A stretch of 11,663 nucleotides of DNA from Clostridia bacterium. Lineage in GTDB: Bacteria > Bacillota > Clostridia > Oscillospirales > CAG-272. Position numbers and translations under genes: made by a program. The notes below the pieces were generated by a model. It made no database searches, was not told where the DNA came from, and worked only from the letters and a program-made list of their open reading frames with translations. The stretch covers positions 1-11,663 of the forward strand of contig JAFTHJ010000004.1 of assembly GCA_017457465.1 (NCBI GenBank). The letters run 5' to 3'. Below, piece by piece: positions 1 to 8,310 of the stretch. The first letter of the stretch is position 1. Every line of letters starts with the position of its first letter.

Positions 1-410
1 CTATGCCCTCTGCGGGACGCCGCAAGTACTCTCTCGTCCATACTCTGAAGTCCAAGCTCGACCGCGCTCACGCCGTAGCGCGAGAGTATATCAAGCCGCT
101 CTCGGTCTATATAATCGGGGCGTGTGGAGAGCCTTATTCCGCTCACCCGTCCGCTGTCGATATATTTCTTCGCCACTCCGAGAAGATAGAGCATAAGCTC
201 TCTGTCTATACCCGTAAATGAGCCGCCGAAAAAGGCTATCTCACGCTCGGTATCCTCCGAGAGTGTGGAAAGCACCTGCTCTATCTGCGGCTCCACCTCC
301 GAGACATCAAAGCTCTGTCTGCCCGATATTGAGCGTTGATTACAGAAAACGCAGTCATTCGGACACCCTAAATGCGGGATAAATATTGGAATATTGACGT
401 GTTTTTTCAT
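1..410 (-). CDS. Elp3-like radical SAM protein (5' part, cut by window edge)
   Basis: The first 136 residues are present and the frame is still open at base 1, so the C-terminus lies outside the window. Seen: the radical SAM cysteine motif CPNDCVFC (Cys16, Cys20, Cys23, a CX3CX2C arrangement that binds a 4Fe-4S cluster and SAM), then FFGGSFTGI at about residues 60-68 and a segment containing STRPDYID and VELGLQS. These match the Elp3-like branch of radical SAM proteins. In Clostridia a gene of this type commonly sits between rnc and smc, which fits its position after rnc. The ATG at 408-410 is preceded by GAGGT about 6 nt upstream. A perfect TATAAT lies at 445-450 on this strand but I find no convincing -35, so it may have its own weak promoter or be read from rnc. 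The substrate is unknown. True Elp3 tRNA modification needs an acetyltransferase domain that cannot be assessed here. Confidence 0.85.
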   Translation of the reverse strand, partial: MKKHVNIPIFIPHLGCPNDCVFCNQRSISGRQSFDVSEVEPQIEQVLSTLSEDTEREIAFFGGSFTGIDRELMLYLLGVAKKYIDSGRVSGIRLSTRPDYIDRERLDILSRYGVSAVELGLQSMDERVLAASRRGH

Positions 411-502
411 TTTTTACCTCGTCCAAAAGCACCAAAATCAAAAAATTATATTCCCGATTGAAGCAGATTGAGGGGAAACCCGAAAAGTTTCCCCCACAAT
501 TA
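411..502 (-). other. Intergenic hairpin between rnc and the radical SAM gene
   Basis: A perfect 8-bp inverted repeat (GGGGAAAC at 472-479, GTTTCCCC at 487-494, 7-nt loop) lies 8 nt past the rnc stop codon. No T-run follows it directly on either strand, so it is not a standard intrinsic terminator. It may stabilise the upstream mRNA 3' end or act as a processing site. A TATAAT box (445-450, minus strand) follows it. Confidence 0.4.
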
Positions 503-1225
503 TTAGTCGGTTATCTCTCCAAAAAGCTTGAGCGCTTCATTGGCGGCATTCTGTTCCGCCTCGCGCTTGGTTCTTCCCTTGCCTCTGCCTATGACATTGG
601 AATTAAGTCTTGCCTCGACCTCAAAAATCTTACTGTGGTCCGGACCGCTCTCCCCCACCGTCACATACTCGAGAAAATCCCCCTCCGCCTGCTGGATAAG
701 CTGCTGAAGCTCGGTTTTATAGTCGCTGTGTATTCCTCTGGAATTTATCTTCACGAGCTCTCGCTTCACAAGCGGAAGCAGAAATGCCTTGACCGTGTCC
801 ATTCCCTCGGCTCCCGAATCGAGATATATTGCAGCGAGTAACGCCTCAAAGGCATTCTCAAGCAAAGACTGACGATTTCTTCCGTTGGTCTTTTCTTCGC
901 CGCGTCCAAGGTAAAGATAGTTTCCGAGTCCGATACCCGCGGCATATCCCGCGAGAGCAGAGGACTGCACTATAGCTGCCCTTATCTTGGTAAGCTCCCC
1001 CTCGGGAAAGTCGCTGTAGCTCGAATACAGATATTCGCTCACAATAATCGACAGGACCGAATCCCCGAGAAACTCAAGTCTCTCGTTGCAGGGTACCGTT
1101 ATCTTTTTAGATGCCTTAAGCTCATTCGCGTACGAGGAATGAGTCAGTGCCTCGATAAGTATTTTCTTGTTTTTGAAAGTGTATCCTATAGCCGCTTCCA
1201 GCTTTTCTATCGCTTCGGGAAACAT
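503..1225 (-). CDS. rnc: Ribonuclease III
   Basis: This 240-residue protein is an endonuclease for double-stranded RNA that processes rRNA precursors and structured mRNAs in the cytoplasm. Seen: the RNase III signature NERLEFLGD (residues 47-55, with Glu48, Glu51 and Asp55 at metal-binding or catalytic positions), THSSYANE near residue 28, the second helix ENAFEALLAAIYLDSG (123-138) with Glu127, and a C-terminal dsRNA-binding domain (about 167-236) with the typical GRGKGRTKREAEQNAA helix. Length and domain order are normal for the family. The start is supported by AGGAGAAG just upstream of ATG 1225. It follows plsX by 15 nt and is therefore probably co-transcribed with it. One oddity: residue 124 is Asn where E. 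coli RNase III has Asp114, one of its metal-binding acids. The other expected acids are present. Confidence 0.97.
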   Translation of the reverse strand: MFPEAIEKLEAAIGYTFKNKKILIEALTHSSYANELKASKKITVPCNERLEFLGDSVLSIIVSEYLYSSYSDFPEGELTKIRAAIVQSSALAGYAAGIGLGNYLYLGRGEEKTNGRNRQSLLENAFEALLAAIYLDSGAEGMDTVKAFLLPLVKRELVKINSRGIHSDYKTELQQLIQQAEGDFLEYVTVGESGPDHSKIFEVEARLNSNVIGRGKGRTKREAEQNAANEALKLFGEITD

Positions 1226-1240
1226 TTTCTTCTCCTTTTA

Positions 1241-2290
1241 TCACTCTTTATCTTCTTGCTGTGCCTCTGCCGCTCTCTTCTGCGCTCTCTTTCTCTCGGC
1301 AAGTCTCTGCATATCCGTCGATATACCGTCAGTCATTCCCGCCTCCACGCAGAAAATAGCCTGTCGCAAAGCGCTCTTGAACGCCTTTTCCTTTGAGGAG
1401 CCGTGCGCCTTTATAACCGGCTTGGCTATTCCGAGTATCGGCGCTCCGCCGTACTCGCTGGGGTCAAAGGCTCTCTTTATTTCGGAAAGCTCACTGTTGA
1501 CAAGCAATGCCGCAACCTTTGTTTTGGCACTGGCAAAAAACAAATCCTTCATTGTCAGAAGCATCATCTTTCCCATACCCTCAATGCTCTTGAGCAGTAT
1601 ATTTCCCGTAAATCCATCGGTCACAAGCACATCGCACTTATCCCTCATGACCATATTTCCCTCTATATTGCCAACAAAGTTTATGCCCTCGCACTCCTTC
1701 AGCAGCTTATAAGCCTCTGTCTGAAGCTCCGTGCCCTTACACTCCTCTGTTCCGTTATTGAGAAGTCCGACTCTCGGCTTATCAATGCCGTGTATGCTTC
1801 TCATATAAGCCGAGCCCATAACCGCGAACTGCTCGAGATACTCGGGAGTCACATTTATATTCGCGCCCGAGTCAAGCAGAAGCACAGGGGGATTCATCGG
1901 CAGAAGGGCGCCTATTGCCGCTCTGCGGACACCTGCCGCTCTGCGGACTATCAAAGAGGCTCCCGTAAAGAGCGCACCCGTATTTCCCGCGCTGACAAAG
2001 GCATCTCCCTCTCCGTCGGCAAGCATACGAAGACCTACGCTCATAGAGGAGTCCGACTTCGAGCGTGTAACACACAGCGGGTCGTCCTCCATAGTTATAA
2101 CTCCGTCGGCGTGAACTATTCTGAACGCCCCTATATCAACGGCGTTCTTTTTCGCCGAATCCTCTATCTGAAGCTTGTTTCCGACAAGTATGTATTCAAC
2201 CTGCGGATTGCTCTGCGAAGACGCGTAAACGCCCTTAAGCAGCTCGGCGGGAGCATTGTCTCCGCCCATAACATCTACGATTATTTTCAT
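1241..2290 (-). CDS. plsX: Phosphate acyltransferase PlsX
   Basis: PlsX makes acyl-phosphate from acyl-ACP and phosphate, the first step of bacterial phosphatidic acid synthesis before PlsY, acting at the inner face of the membrane. Seen in the 349-residue product: the N-terminal DVMGGDNAP (6-14), SAGNTGAL (100-107), LDSGAN (139-144), LLNNGTEE (176-183), VTDGFTGN (223-230) and YGGAPILG (280-287), all hallmark PlsX segments. It ends in a charged, Ala/Arg/Glu-rich tail (about residues 325-349) slightly longer than usual. ATG 2290 is preceded by GAGGTG at close spacing. Neighbours are trmFO (19 nt upstream) and rnc (15 nt downstream). In many Firmicutes acpP or fab genes lie between plsX and rnc, and here they do not. 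The plus-strand PlsC-like acyltransferase at the right of the window belongs to the next steps of the same pathway. Confidence 0.97.
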   Translation of the reverse strand: MKIIVDVMGGDNAPAELLKGVYASSQSNPQVEYILVGNKLQIEDSAKKNAVDIGAFRIVHADGVITMEDDPLCVTRSKSDSSMSVGLRMLADGEGDAFVSAGNTGALFTGASLIVRRAAGVRRAAIGALLPMNPPVLLLDSGANINVTPEYLEQFAVMGSAYMRSIHGIDKPRVGLLNNGTEECKGTELQTEAYKLLKECEGINFVGNIEGNMVMRDKCDVLVTDGFTGNILLKSIEGMGKMMLLTMKDLFFASAKTKVAALLVNSELSEIKRAFDPSEYGGAPILGIAKPVIKAHGSSKEKAFKSALRQAIFCVEAGMTDGISTDMQRLAERKRAQKRAAEAQQEDKE

Positions 2291-2309
2291 AAAACACCTC
2301 TTGTGTCAA

Positions 2310-3656
2310 TTATTCAATAATTCCGAGACCGTATTCCTTTTTCAATTTCTCGACAGTATCAAGCGAACGTGCCGCGAAAGCCTCGTATTTAGCCCTCTTT
2401 CCGCCCTTAACTCTTGTAGGCAGAGGCTCTATAATACCGAAGTTCGCGTTCATAGGCACAAAGCTCGTACCGCTTCCGACCGAAACATAAGCCGCCATAG
2501 CTCCGAGCATAGTCGTCTTCGGGAAGACTATTTCCTCCATACCAAGCGCCTGTCTTGCGGCGTTAAGCCCCGCGACAAATCCAGAGCCCGAGGATTCTAT
2601 ATATCCCTCGACTCCCGTCATCTGTCCCGCAAAATATATATTAGGTCTGTTTCTCATAGAGTATGTGGGCGAGAGCATATCGGGGGAGTTCAGATAGGTA
2701 TTGCGGTGCATAACACCGTATCGGAGGAACTCCGCCCCCTCAAGACCTGGTATCATTCCAAACACCCTTTTCTGCTCGGGGAAAGCCAGATGCGTCTGGA
2801 AGCCAACGAGGTTATACATACTGCCCTCGGCGTTCTCACGCCGCAGCTGCACTACCGCGTAGGATTCAACCCCCGTCCTCGGGTCAACAAGCCCCACAGG
2901 CTTCAGCGGTCCGAAAAGCAGCGTGTCGTGTCCGCGCTTCGCCATCACCTCAACGGGCATACAGCCCTCAAACACCTTGAGGTCGCTCTGCTCCGCTCTG
3001 TCAAAATCCTTCAGCTCCGCCTCTCTCGCGCTGATAAGCGCCTCCCAGAAGGCATCATACTGCTCCTTTGTCATAGGGCAGTTGATATAATCCGCGTCGC
3101 CCTTGTCGTACCTTGACGCGAAAAAGGCAACGTCCATATTTATGCTCTCAAAGTCAACTATCGGTGCAGCCGCATCAAAGAAATGAAGTCCGCGGCAACC
3201 AAGCTCACCCGATATATACCCCGCCATCTTATCCGAGGTAAGAGGTCCTGTCGCTATGACCGATATTCCGTCTGTATCGACCGAATCAGCTTCCCTCTCT
3301 ATGACCTCTATCATATCCGAGCTCTTTATCCTCTCGGTAATATATTCCGAAAAGAGCTTTCTGTCAACGGCGAGTGCCGAACCCGCGGGAACTCTCGTGG
3401 CGTCTGCCGCGCTCATAATGAGTGAGCCATAACGCCGAAGCTCCTCTTTAAGCAGACCGACGGCGTTGGTAACGCTGTCCGAGCGCAAAGAGTTTGAGCA
3501 AACAAGCTCCGCAAAGCCCTCCGAATGATGCGCTGGGGTATACTTGTGCGGCTTCATTTCAAAAAGCCTTACTCTGACGCCCATACGCGCCGCCTGCCAA
3601 GCCGCCTCGCAACCCGCAAGTCCCGCACCGTAAATATCAATGACCTTATCGCTCAT
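2310..3656 (-). CDS. trmFO: Methylenetetrahydrofolate-tRNA-(uracil-5-)-methyltransferase TrmFO
   Basis: TrmFO is the folate- and FAD-dependent enzyme that makes m5U54 (ribothymidine) in the T-loop of tRNAs, replacing SAM-dependent TrmA in most Firmicutes. The 448-residue product starts MSDKVIDIYGAGLAGCEAA, with a GxGxxG FAD-binding fold at residues 10-15. It also has LVCSNSLRSD with Cys53, FEGCMPVE with Cys232 (the two cysteines implicated in catalysis in the family) and a C-terminal second FAD contact region (YFAGQMTGVEGYIES). I chose ATG 3656 because AGAGGAG lies 7 nt upstream and the Rossmann motif follows at once. An in-frame ATG at 3734 would add 26 highly charged residues with no family counterpart and overlap topA. 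It follows topA by 34 nt, the usual topA-trmFO order in Firmicutes. Confidence 0.96.
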   Translation of the reverse strand: MSDKVIDIYGAGLAGCEAAWQAARMGVRVRLFEMKPHKYTPAHHSEGFAELVCSNSLRSDSVTNAVGLLKEELRRYGSLIMSAADATRVPAGSALAVDRKLFSEYITERIKSSDMIEVIEREADSVDTDGISVIATGPLTSDKMAGYISGELGCRGLHFFDAAAPIVDFESINMDVAFFASRYDKGDADYINCPMTKEQYDAFWEALISAREAELKDFDRAEQSDLKVFEGCMPVEVMAKRGHDTLLFGPLKPVGLVDPRTGVESYAVVQLRRENAEGSMYNLVGFQTHLAFPEQKRVFGMIPGLEGAEFLRYGVMHRNTYLNSPDMLSPTYSMRNRPNIYFAGQMTGVEGYIESSGSGFVAGLNAARQALGMEEIVFPKTTMLGAMAAYVSVGSGTSFVPMNANFGIIEPLPTRVKGGKRAKYEAFAARSLDTVEKLKKEYGLGIIE

Positions 3657-3690
3657 CTGCTCACTCCTCTCTTGTTTTTCGTTATAAGCT

Positions 3691-5985
3691 TCAGTCCTCT
3701 GTTTTGTTCGGCTCCGCCTCTCGCTTGTATCCACACGCCTTGTTATGGCATACGATAAGCATCTGTCCCTTCTTACGGAAAAGCAGCTCTCCGCAATCGG
3801 GGCATTTCTCGTTTATCGGCATATCCCACGACGAAAAATCACACGCGGGATATCTCTCGCAGCTATAGAAAACAGTCCTATTTCTTCCGTTCTTAACAAC
3901 TATCTTCGAGCCGCACTTTGGACAGGGCACACCCGTGTCCTTCGTCTTCTGCTTTGTGAAGTCACACGCGGGATAGCGCACACAGGCAAAGAAAGGACCA
4001 TATTTTCCAACTCTCTGAACGACATCGGAACCGCACTTTTCGCACTTGAAATCCGCTATTATCGGCTTCTTCGGCTCCTGTACCTCTCCAGTCTCGTCTG
4101 CGACGACAGGCTTTTCCTCTATTTTCTTTGTGTTCTTACATTGAGGATAATTCGGACACGCCGCAAATTTTCCGAAGCGTCCGTTCTTAACTATCATACG
4201 GCTTCCGCACTTCTCACAGATATAGTCTGTCTCCTCTGCGGGAACCTCAATAGACGAATTTTTCATATTCTCTTCCGCGGTAGTAAGTCTCTTCGAGAAA
4301 TCCCCCCAGAAGTCCGACAGAACCGATTCCATAGTGTTCTTGCCGTCTGCTATTTCGTCAAGCTCGTTTTCCATTTTGGCGGTAAATTTGTAATCAACTA
4401 TATCCGAAAAGCTCTCCTTCATAAGCTTATTCGTAAGCTCTCCGATAGGAGTGGGAACAAACGCCTTGCCCTCTTTCTTGACGTATCCGCGGGCAATTAT
4501 CGTGGTTATGATGGTAGTATAGGTGCTGGGACGTCCGATACCCTGCTCCTCGAGGAATTTGATAAGAGTATCCTCCTTATAGCGTGGAGGCGGCTCCGAA
4601 AAATGCTTCGCGGGGATTATGTCGCTCTGCTTAACGGTCTGTCCCTCCTTGAGCGCGGGAATACGGATATCCTTCTGCTCACACTCCTCGTCGGCGTTGC
4701 GACGGGTTTCGTCAACACTCTCCTCGTAGAGCGCCATATATCCCTGAAAATCAACGGTATATCCGCTCGTGCGGAAGATATATCCGCCCGCCTCAAAATC
4801 AGCTGTGACGGTGTCGAGCGTTGCCGACTCCATCTGACTGGCAACAAATCTGTCCCATATAAGCTTATAAAGCTTGAACTGGTCGTTAGTGAGATATTTC
4901 TTTATCTTCGCGGGTTCGAGGTCGATTCCCGCAGGTCTGATAGCCTCGTGAGCGTCCTGCGCACCCGCTCTCATCTTGTAAACTCTGGGGGTGCGGGGAT
5001 AATACTTGTTTCCGTATTTGCTCTCGATATATTCCTTTGCCGCCGACTGTGCCTCTGCAGAGACGCGAAGCGAGTCGGTACGCATATAGGTAATAAGACC
5101 TTGAGTACCGCCGTTTTCAGAGCCTATATTTATTCCCTCATAAAGCTCCTGCGCTATTCTCATTATCTTCTGCGACGGGAAGCCGAGCTTTCTGGACGCC
5201 TCCTGCTGCATAGTCGATGTCGTGAAAGGGGGGGCGGGGGTTTTACGGCGCTTTGCGTGTTTGACCGAGCTTACAGTGAAATCACTGTTCTTGACAGCCT
5301 CGACCACCTTCATAGCGTCTGCCTCGCAGGAGAGCTTTATCTTACCGCCCTCATTTCCGTAGAAACGTACGGCAAAGCTCTTTTTGTCGTCACCCACAAG
5401 CATTGCTTCTATCGTCCAATACTCAACGGGTACAAATCCGCGTATCTCCTCTTCTCTCTCAACTATTATTCTCGTCGCGACAGACTGAACTCGTCCCGCG
5501 GAGAGTCCGCTTCTCACGTTTTTCCAGAGGAACGGAGAAAGCTTGTAGCCAACTATTCTGTCGAGTATACGACGAGCCTGCTGGGAGTTTACAAGGTCCA
5601 TATCTATCTGTCTGGGCTCCTTGATAGCCGCCTTGACCGCGCTCTTGGTAATCTCGTTGAAGGTTATTCTCATAGTCTTCTCAAGCGGGATTCCGAGAGT
5701 TGTGGCAAGATGCCACGATATAGCCTCTCCCTCACGGTCGTGGTCGGTCGCGAGGAATACCTTGGTCGCGTTTTTAGCCTCTTTCTTTATCTCCTTGATA
5801 AGGTCTCCCTTACCTCTTATGTTGATATAATGAGCCTCAAAATTGTTATCCACATCCACGCCCAGAACACTTTTTGGAAGGTCTCTGACGTGTCCCTTTG
5901 AAGCTACAACCTTATAGTTAGAGCCGAGATAGCTCTTTATGGTTGAAGCCTTGGAGGGAGACTCCACTATTACAAGATTCGACAT
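3691..5985 (-). CDS. topA: DNA topoisomerase I (type IA)
   Basis: This enzyme relaxes negative supercoils by a single-strand break with a 5'-phosphotyrosine intermediate. Seen in the 764-residue product: the TOPRIM domain (1-about 115) with Glu8 in VIVESPSKA and the acidic triad in TDHDREGE (Asp81, Asp83, Glu85), SAGRVQSVATR (162-172), and the active-site segment GLITYMRTDS with catalytic Tyr300. The HEAIRP (346-351) and GIGRPSTY (482-489) motifs follow. The C-terminus carries four four-cysteine zinc ribbons starting near residues 590, 648, 688 and 728 (for example Cys590/593/610/616). ATG 5985 begins MSNLVIVESP as in homologues and has AAGGAAG upstream. An upstream ATG at 6078 would add 31 residues and overlap the end of dprA, so I rejected it. 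It lies 52 nt after dprA. A weak 6-bp hairpin (6007-6024) sits in that gap. Confidence 0.98.
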   Translation of the reverse strand: MSNLVIVESPSKASTIKSYLGSNYKVVASKGHVRDLPKSVLGVDVDNNFEAHYINIRGKGDLIKEIKKEAKNATKVFLATDHDREGEAISWHLATTLGIPLEKTMRITFNEITKSAVKAAIKEPRQIDMDLVNSQQARRILDRIVGYKLSPFLWKNVRSGLSAGRVQSVATRIIVEREEEIRGFVPVEYWTIEAMLVGDDKKSFAVRFYGNEGGKIKLSCEADAMKVVEAVKNSDFTVSSVKHAKRRKTPAPPFTTSTMQQEASRKLGFPSQKIMRIAQELYEGINIGSENGGTQGLITYMRTDSLRVSAEAQSAAKEYIESKYGNKYYPRTPRVYKMRAGAQDAHEAIRPAGIDLEPAKIKKYLTNDQFKLYKLIWDRFVASQMESATLDTVTADFEAGGYIFRTSGYTVDFQGYMALYEESVDETRRNADEECEQKDIRIPALKEGQTVKQSDIIPAKHFSEPPPRYKEDTLIKFLEEQGIGRPSTYTTIITTIIARGYVKKEGKAFVPTPIGELTNKLMKESFSDIVDYKFTAKMENELDEIADGKNTMESVLSDFWGDFSKRLTTAEENMKNSSIEVPAEETDYICEKCGSRMIVKNGRFGKFAACPNYPQCKNTKKIEEKPVVADETGEVQEPKKPIIADFKCEKCGSDVVQRVGKYGPFFACVRYPACDFTKQKTKDTGVPCPKCGSKIVVKNGRNRTVFYSCERYPACDFSSWDMPINEKCPDCGELLFRKKGQMLIVCHNKACGYKREAEPNKTED

Positions 5986-6037
5986 TGATTTATCTTCCTT
6001 TCTTAAACACGGGGCTATCCGTGTGAAATTTTCGTAA

Positions 6038-7366
6038 TTATTTTCTGATATAGGTTCCGCCGGGGAGTGAGGAAACAAGTCCGTTTATCTCCAGCATAGT
6101 GAGCGCGGTCACCGCCTCCGCGATGCCGACTCCCGCCGACGCGAATTCGTCGGGAGATACCGCTCTGTCAAGCGGCATCAGGTTAAACACTCTACGCGTT
6201 GCCGTGTCGAGTGTGGCAAGAAGCGCGTCGGAATTATCCGAGCCGCCATTCCGTGGAACCGTCTCTTCCTCGCGCTCATATTTTACGTTGTCGGTCATAT
6301 TTGCAGTGCCGCCGCTTTTCTTCTGCGACGCCGCTCTTTGCGCCCTCTCGGCAGCCTCGGCTCTCGCCTTAATCTCCGCCACGCTGTAATACACGTCTGA
6401 CGAGACACCGTATTTCTTGAGTGCGCCGACCTTGAAATCGGAACTGCTCTTTGACCTTTTCAGTCCTCTGTAGTTAATAGTATCGTGGTAAAGAAAGTCG
6501 TAATGAAGAATAATATCCTCACTGCGAAGCGCCATATTGGCTCCGCTCTGTATAAGCGAGTTAGTTCCCTCGGAATTGCACTCATTTATCTTACCGGGCA
6601 GTGCGAAAAGGTCTCTTCCCTGCGCCACCGCCCACTCGGCGGTTATCAATGCTCCGCTTGAGTGATCGCCCTCGATAACAAGTACTCCCTGACATAGTCC
6701 GCTGATAAGTCTGTTACGCAAGGGGAAGTTTTTTCCTCTGGGCGGCTCCGATGGCGGATATTCGGTTATTACGGCTCCGCTTCCCGCTATCGCTCTCTGG
6801 AGCTTCGCGTGTGGCTTCGGATAGACGATATCTATTCCGCTTCCGAGAACGGCAACCGTATCGCCTCCTGCCTCAAGCACTCCGCACGCCGCAACGGCGT
6901 CAATTCCGAGCGCCATACCGCTGACAACGCAAACATTCGCCGAAGCCAGCTCATAGGATATTTTATACGCCGCTTCCATTCCGTATGCGCTTATTTTTCT
7001 CGTTCCGACAATACCGATGCAAAGTCGGTTATTGAAGTCGGGAAATTTTCCGATACAGTAAAGCAGCGCGGGGGGATTTTCCAGCATTTTGAGTCTGGAC
7101 GGATATCTCTCGTCACCGTAGGTTATTATGTCGACCTTATTATCTCTGCAATATTTAAGGATAGAGTAAGCCCTCTCAAGAGATTTGCGCGAAAGTGCGT
7201 CCCGCAGACGCTGACCGACAAAATCTATAGCGCCTATCTCCTCGGGCTCAAGCCTATATATCTCAAACGGATTTTCAAACCTTGCGATAAGTCTGGCAAA
7301 GTCCTTTGACGCGGCACCGCATCTATCCGCCAACCATATCCAATACAGACAGTTCTCGTCGTACAT
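6038..7366 (-). CDS. dprA: DNA-processing protein DprA (Smf)
   Basis: DprA binds incoming single-stranded DNA and loads RecA during natural transformation. It is also widespread in species not known to be competent. Seen in the 442-residue product: an N-terminal helical region with a helix-hairpin-helix/SAM-like character (1-about 75), then the Rossmann-like DprA core (about 80-290) with GIVGTRKISAYG (118-129), SGMALGID (149-156), LGSGIDIVYP (174-183), FPLRNRLISGL (214-224), SSGALITAEWA (236-246) and SEGTNSLIQSGA (265-276). The end (about 382-441) resembles the winged-helix DML1 domain. Core and wing are joined by a long, charged, low-complexity linker of about 80 residues (300-380). ATG 7366 has GGGGAG 7 nt upstream. 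It sits 20 nt after the methyltransferase and upstream of topA, the standard dprA-topA order. Confidence 0.95.
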   Translation of the reverse strand: MYDENCLYWIWLADRCGAASKDFARLIARFENPFEIYRLEPEEIGAIDFVGQRLRDALSRKSLERAYSILKYCRDNKVDIITYGDERYPSRLKMLENPPALLYCIGKFPDFNNRLCIGIVGTRKISAYGMEAAYKISYELASANVCVVSGMALGIDAVAACGVLEAGGDTVAVLGSGIDIVYPKPHAKLQRAIAGSGAVITEYPPSEPPRGKNFPLRNRLISGLCQGVLVIEGDHSSGALITAEWAVAQGRDLFALPGKINECNSEGTNSLIQSGANMALRSEDIILHYDFLYHDTINYRGLKRSKSSSDFKVGALKKYGVSSDVYYSVAEIKARAEAAERAQRAASQKKSGGTANMTDNVKYEREEETVPRNGGSDNSDALLATLDTATRRVFNLMPLDRAVSPDEFASAGVGIAEAVTALTMLEINGLVSSLPGGTYIRK

Positions 7367-7386
7367 TCAAGCTCTCCCCTTCCTGT

Positions 7387-8223
7387 TCAGCCTCTCGCTC
7401 TCCTCATCTCCCAGATGAGAATGACCGCCGCCGATGCCGCGTTAAGCGACTCACATCCCTCGGTCATAGGAATTATCACACTTCTGTCACACGCCGCTAC
7501 GGTGCGCTCCGACAGACCGTGTCCCTCATTTCCGATAACGAAGCAATCCCCCGCTCCCAGCTCAAGCTCACCAAGCACCGCCGCACACTCATCGAGCGCC
7601 GCCGCGAATACCCGTCTTCCACTCGCCTTAAGCATAGAGATATATTCACAGAACCTCTCCGCCTCAACGCTGTCGATTTTCAAGCGAAAAAGTCCTCCCA
7701 TAGCCGCTCTTATCGTCTTGGGATTATATATGTCGGCGCAATCCGAGCTTATAACAACTCTGTCGATTCCGAGCGCCGCCGCCGAACGGATTACCGTTCC
7801 CAGATTTCCGGGGTCCCGCACCGACTCAAGCAGCAGCACCGACTCATCCTGCTTCGGCAGGTTTACATTATCTATTTTAATATTTTTACGGAATTTGTCA
7901 ATATGTTTTGCGACGGTTATTATCCCCTCGGGAGATTTTTCCTCGTTAAGCTTATCAAAGACCGCGTCGGAAACGCAAATTATCTTATCCTCCGACAGTC
8001 CCCCAAAGCTTTCCGACAATCTCTGACAGAGCGAGTCCGCCGAGGATTCCCTGATATAAACGCTCTCTATCTCAAGACCGCAATCAAGCGCCTCACGAAA
8101 GAGCTTGACACCGTCAAGCCTGAAAAGACCGTATTCATCCCGCCTCTTCTTCTCCGAGAGTGAGCATACCCTCTTTACACTCGGATTCTGACGCGAGGTT
8201 ATGATGCCGTTTTTATTTATCAT
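7387..8223 (-). CDS. SpoU/TrmH-family RNA 2'-O-methyltransferase
   Basis: The 278-residue product is a SAM-dependent ribose methyltransferase of the SPOUT class with a trefoil knot. Seen: an N-terminal SpoU substrate-binding domain with SRQNPSVK and KKRRDEYGLF (about 10-105), then the three SPOUT motifs: DPGNLGTVIR (137-146, motif 1 with Asn and catalytic-type Arg), VIGNEGHGLS (229-238, motif 2) and IPMTEGCESLNAASA (251-265, motif 3). It resembles B. subtilis YsgA and RlmB-type 23S rRNA enzymes. The exact RNA and nucleotide cannot be told from sequence. Its position just after infC-rpmI-rplT matches that of ysgA. I prefer ATG 8223, with GGGAG 8 nt upstream. ATG 8238 (5 more residues) has only a weak GAAG. 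It is separated from rplT by a strong terminator, and I found no clear promoter in the gap, so its transcription start is unresolved. Confidence 0.9.
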   Translation of the reverse strand: MINKNGIITSRQNPSVKRVCSLSEKKRRDEYGLFRLDGVKLFREALDCGLEIESVYIRESSADSLCQRLSESFGGLSEDKIICVSDAVFDKLNEEKSPEGIITVAKHIDKFRKNIKIDNVNLPKQDESVLLLESVRDPGNLGTVIRSAAALGIDRVVISSDCADIYNPKTIRAAMGGLFRLKIDSVEAERFCEYISMLKASGRRVFAAALDECAAVLGELELGAGDCFVIGNEGHGLSERTVAACDRSVIIPMTEGCESLNAASAAVILIWEMRRARG

Positions 8224-8273
8224 AGCCTTTTCTCCCATTCTTCAAAGCAAAAAATCACTTCCGTAAATACACA

Positions 8274-8302
8274 ATAAAACCCCGCAAAAAACGGGGTTTT
8301 AT
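8274..8302 (-). terminator. Intrinsic terminator of the infC-rpmI-rplT operon
   Basis: A perfect 11-bp inverted repeat (8274-8284 with 8292-8302, 7-nt A-rich loop) has a CCCCG/CGGGG core and an AAAA/TTTT base, so it reads as a T-rich terminator on both strands. It begins 8 nt past the rplT stop codon. It should end most transcripts of the ribosomal operon, with any read-through feeding the methyltransferase-dprA-topA run. Confidence 0.9.
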
Positions 8303-8310
8303 AGCTCTGA

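Noticed and set aside
3745..5901. 718-codon open frame on the plus strand
   Set aside because: It is fully antisense to topA. The minus-strand genes rarely use codons whose complements are stops (TTA, CTA, TCA), which leaves long open antisense frames here and opposite plsX, trmFO, dprA and the methyltransferase. The translation resembles no protein and has no ribosome binding site logic.
6007..6024. Hairpin ACACGG/CCGTGT between dprA and topA as a terminator
   Set aside because: The stem is only 6 bp and is followed by TT and then AAG rather than a T-run. Read-through into topA is more likely.
5986..6078. 31-codon N-terminal extension of topA overlapping dprA
   Set aside because: Family members begin at the MSNLVIVESP-like start, which has its own ribosome binding site. 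The extra residues are unlike any topoisomerase.
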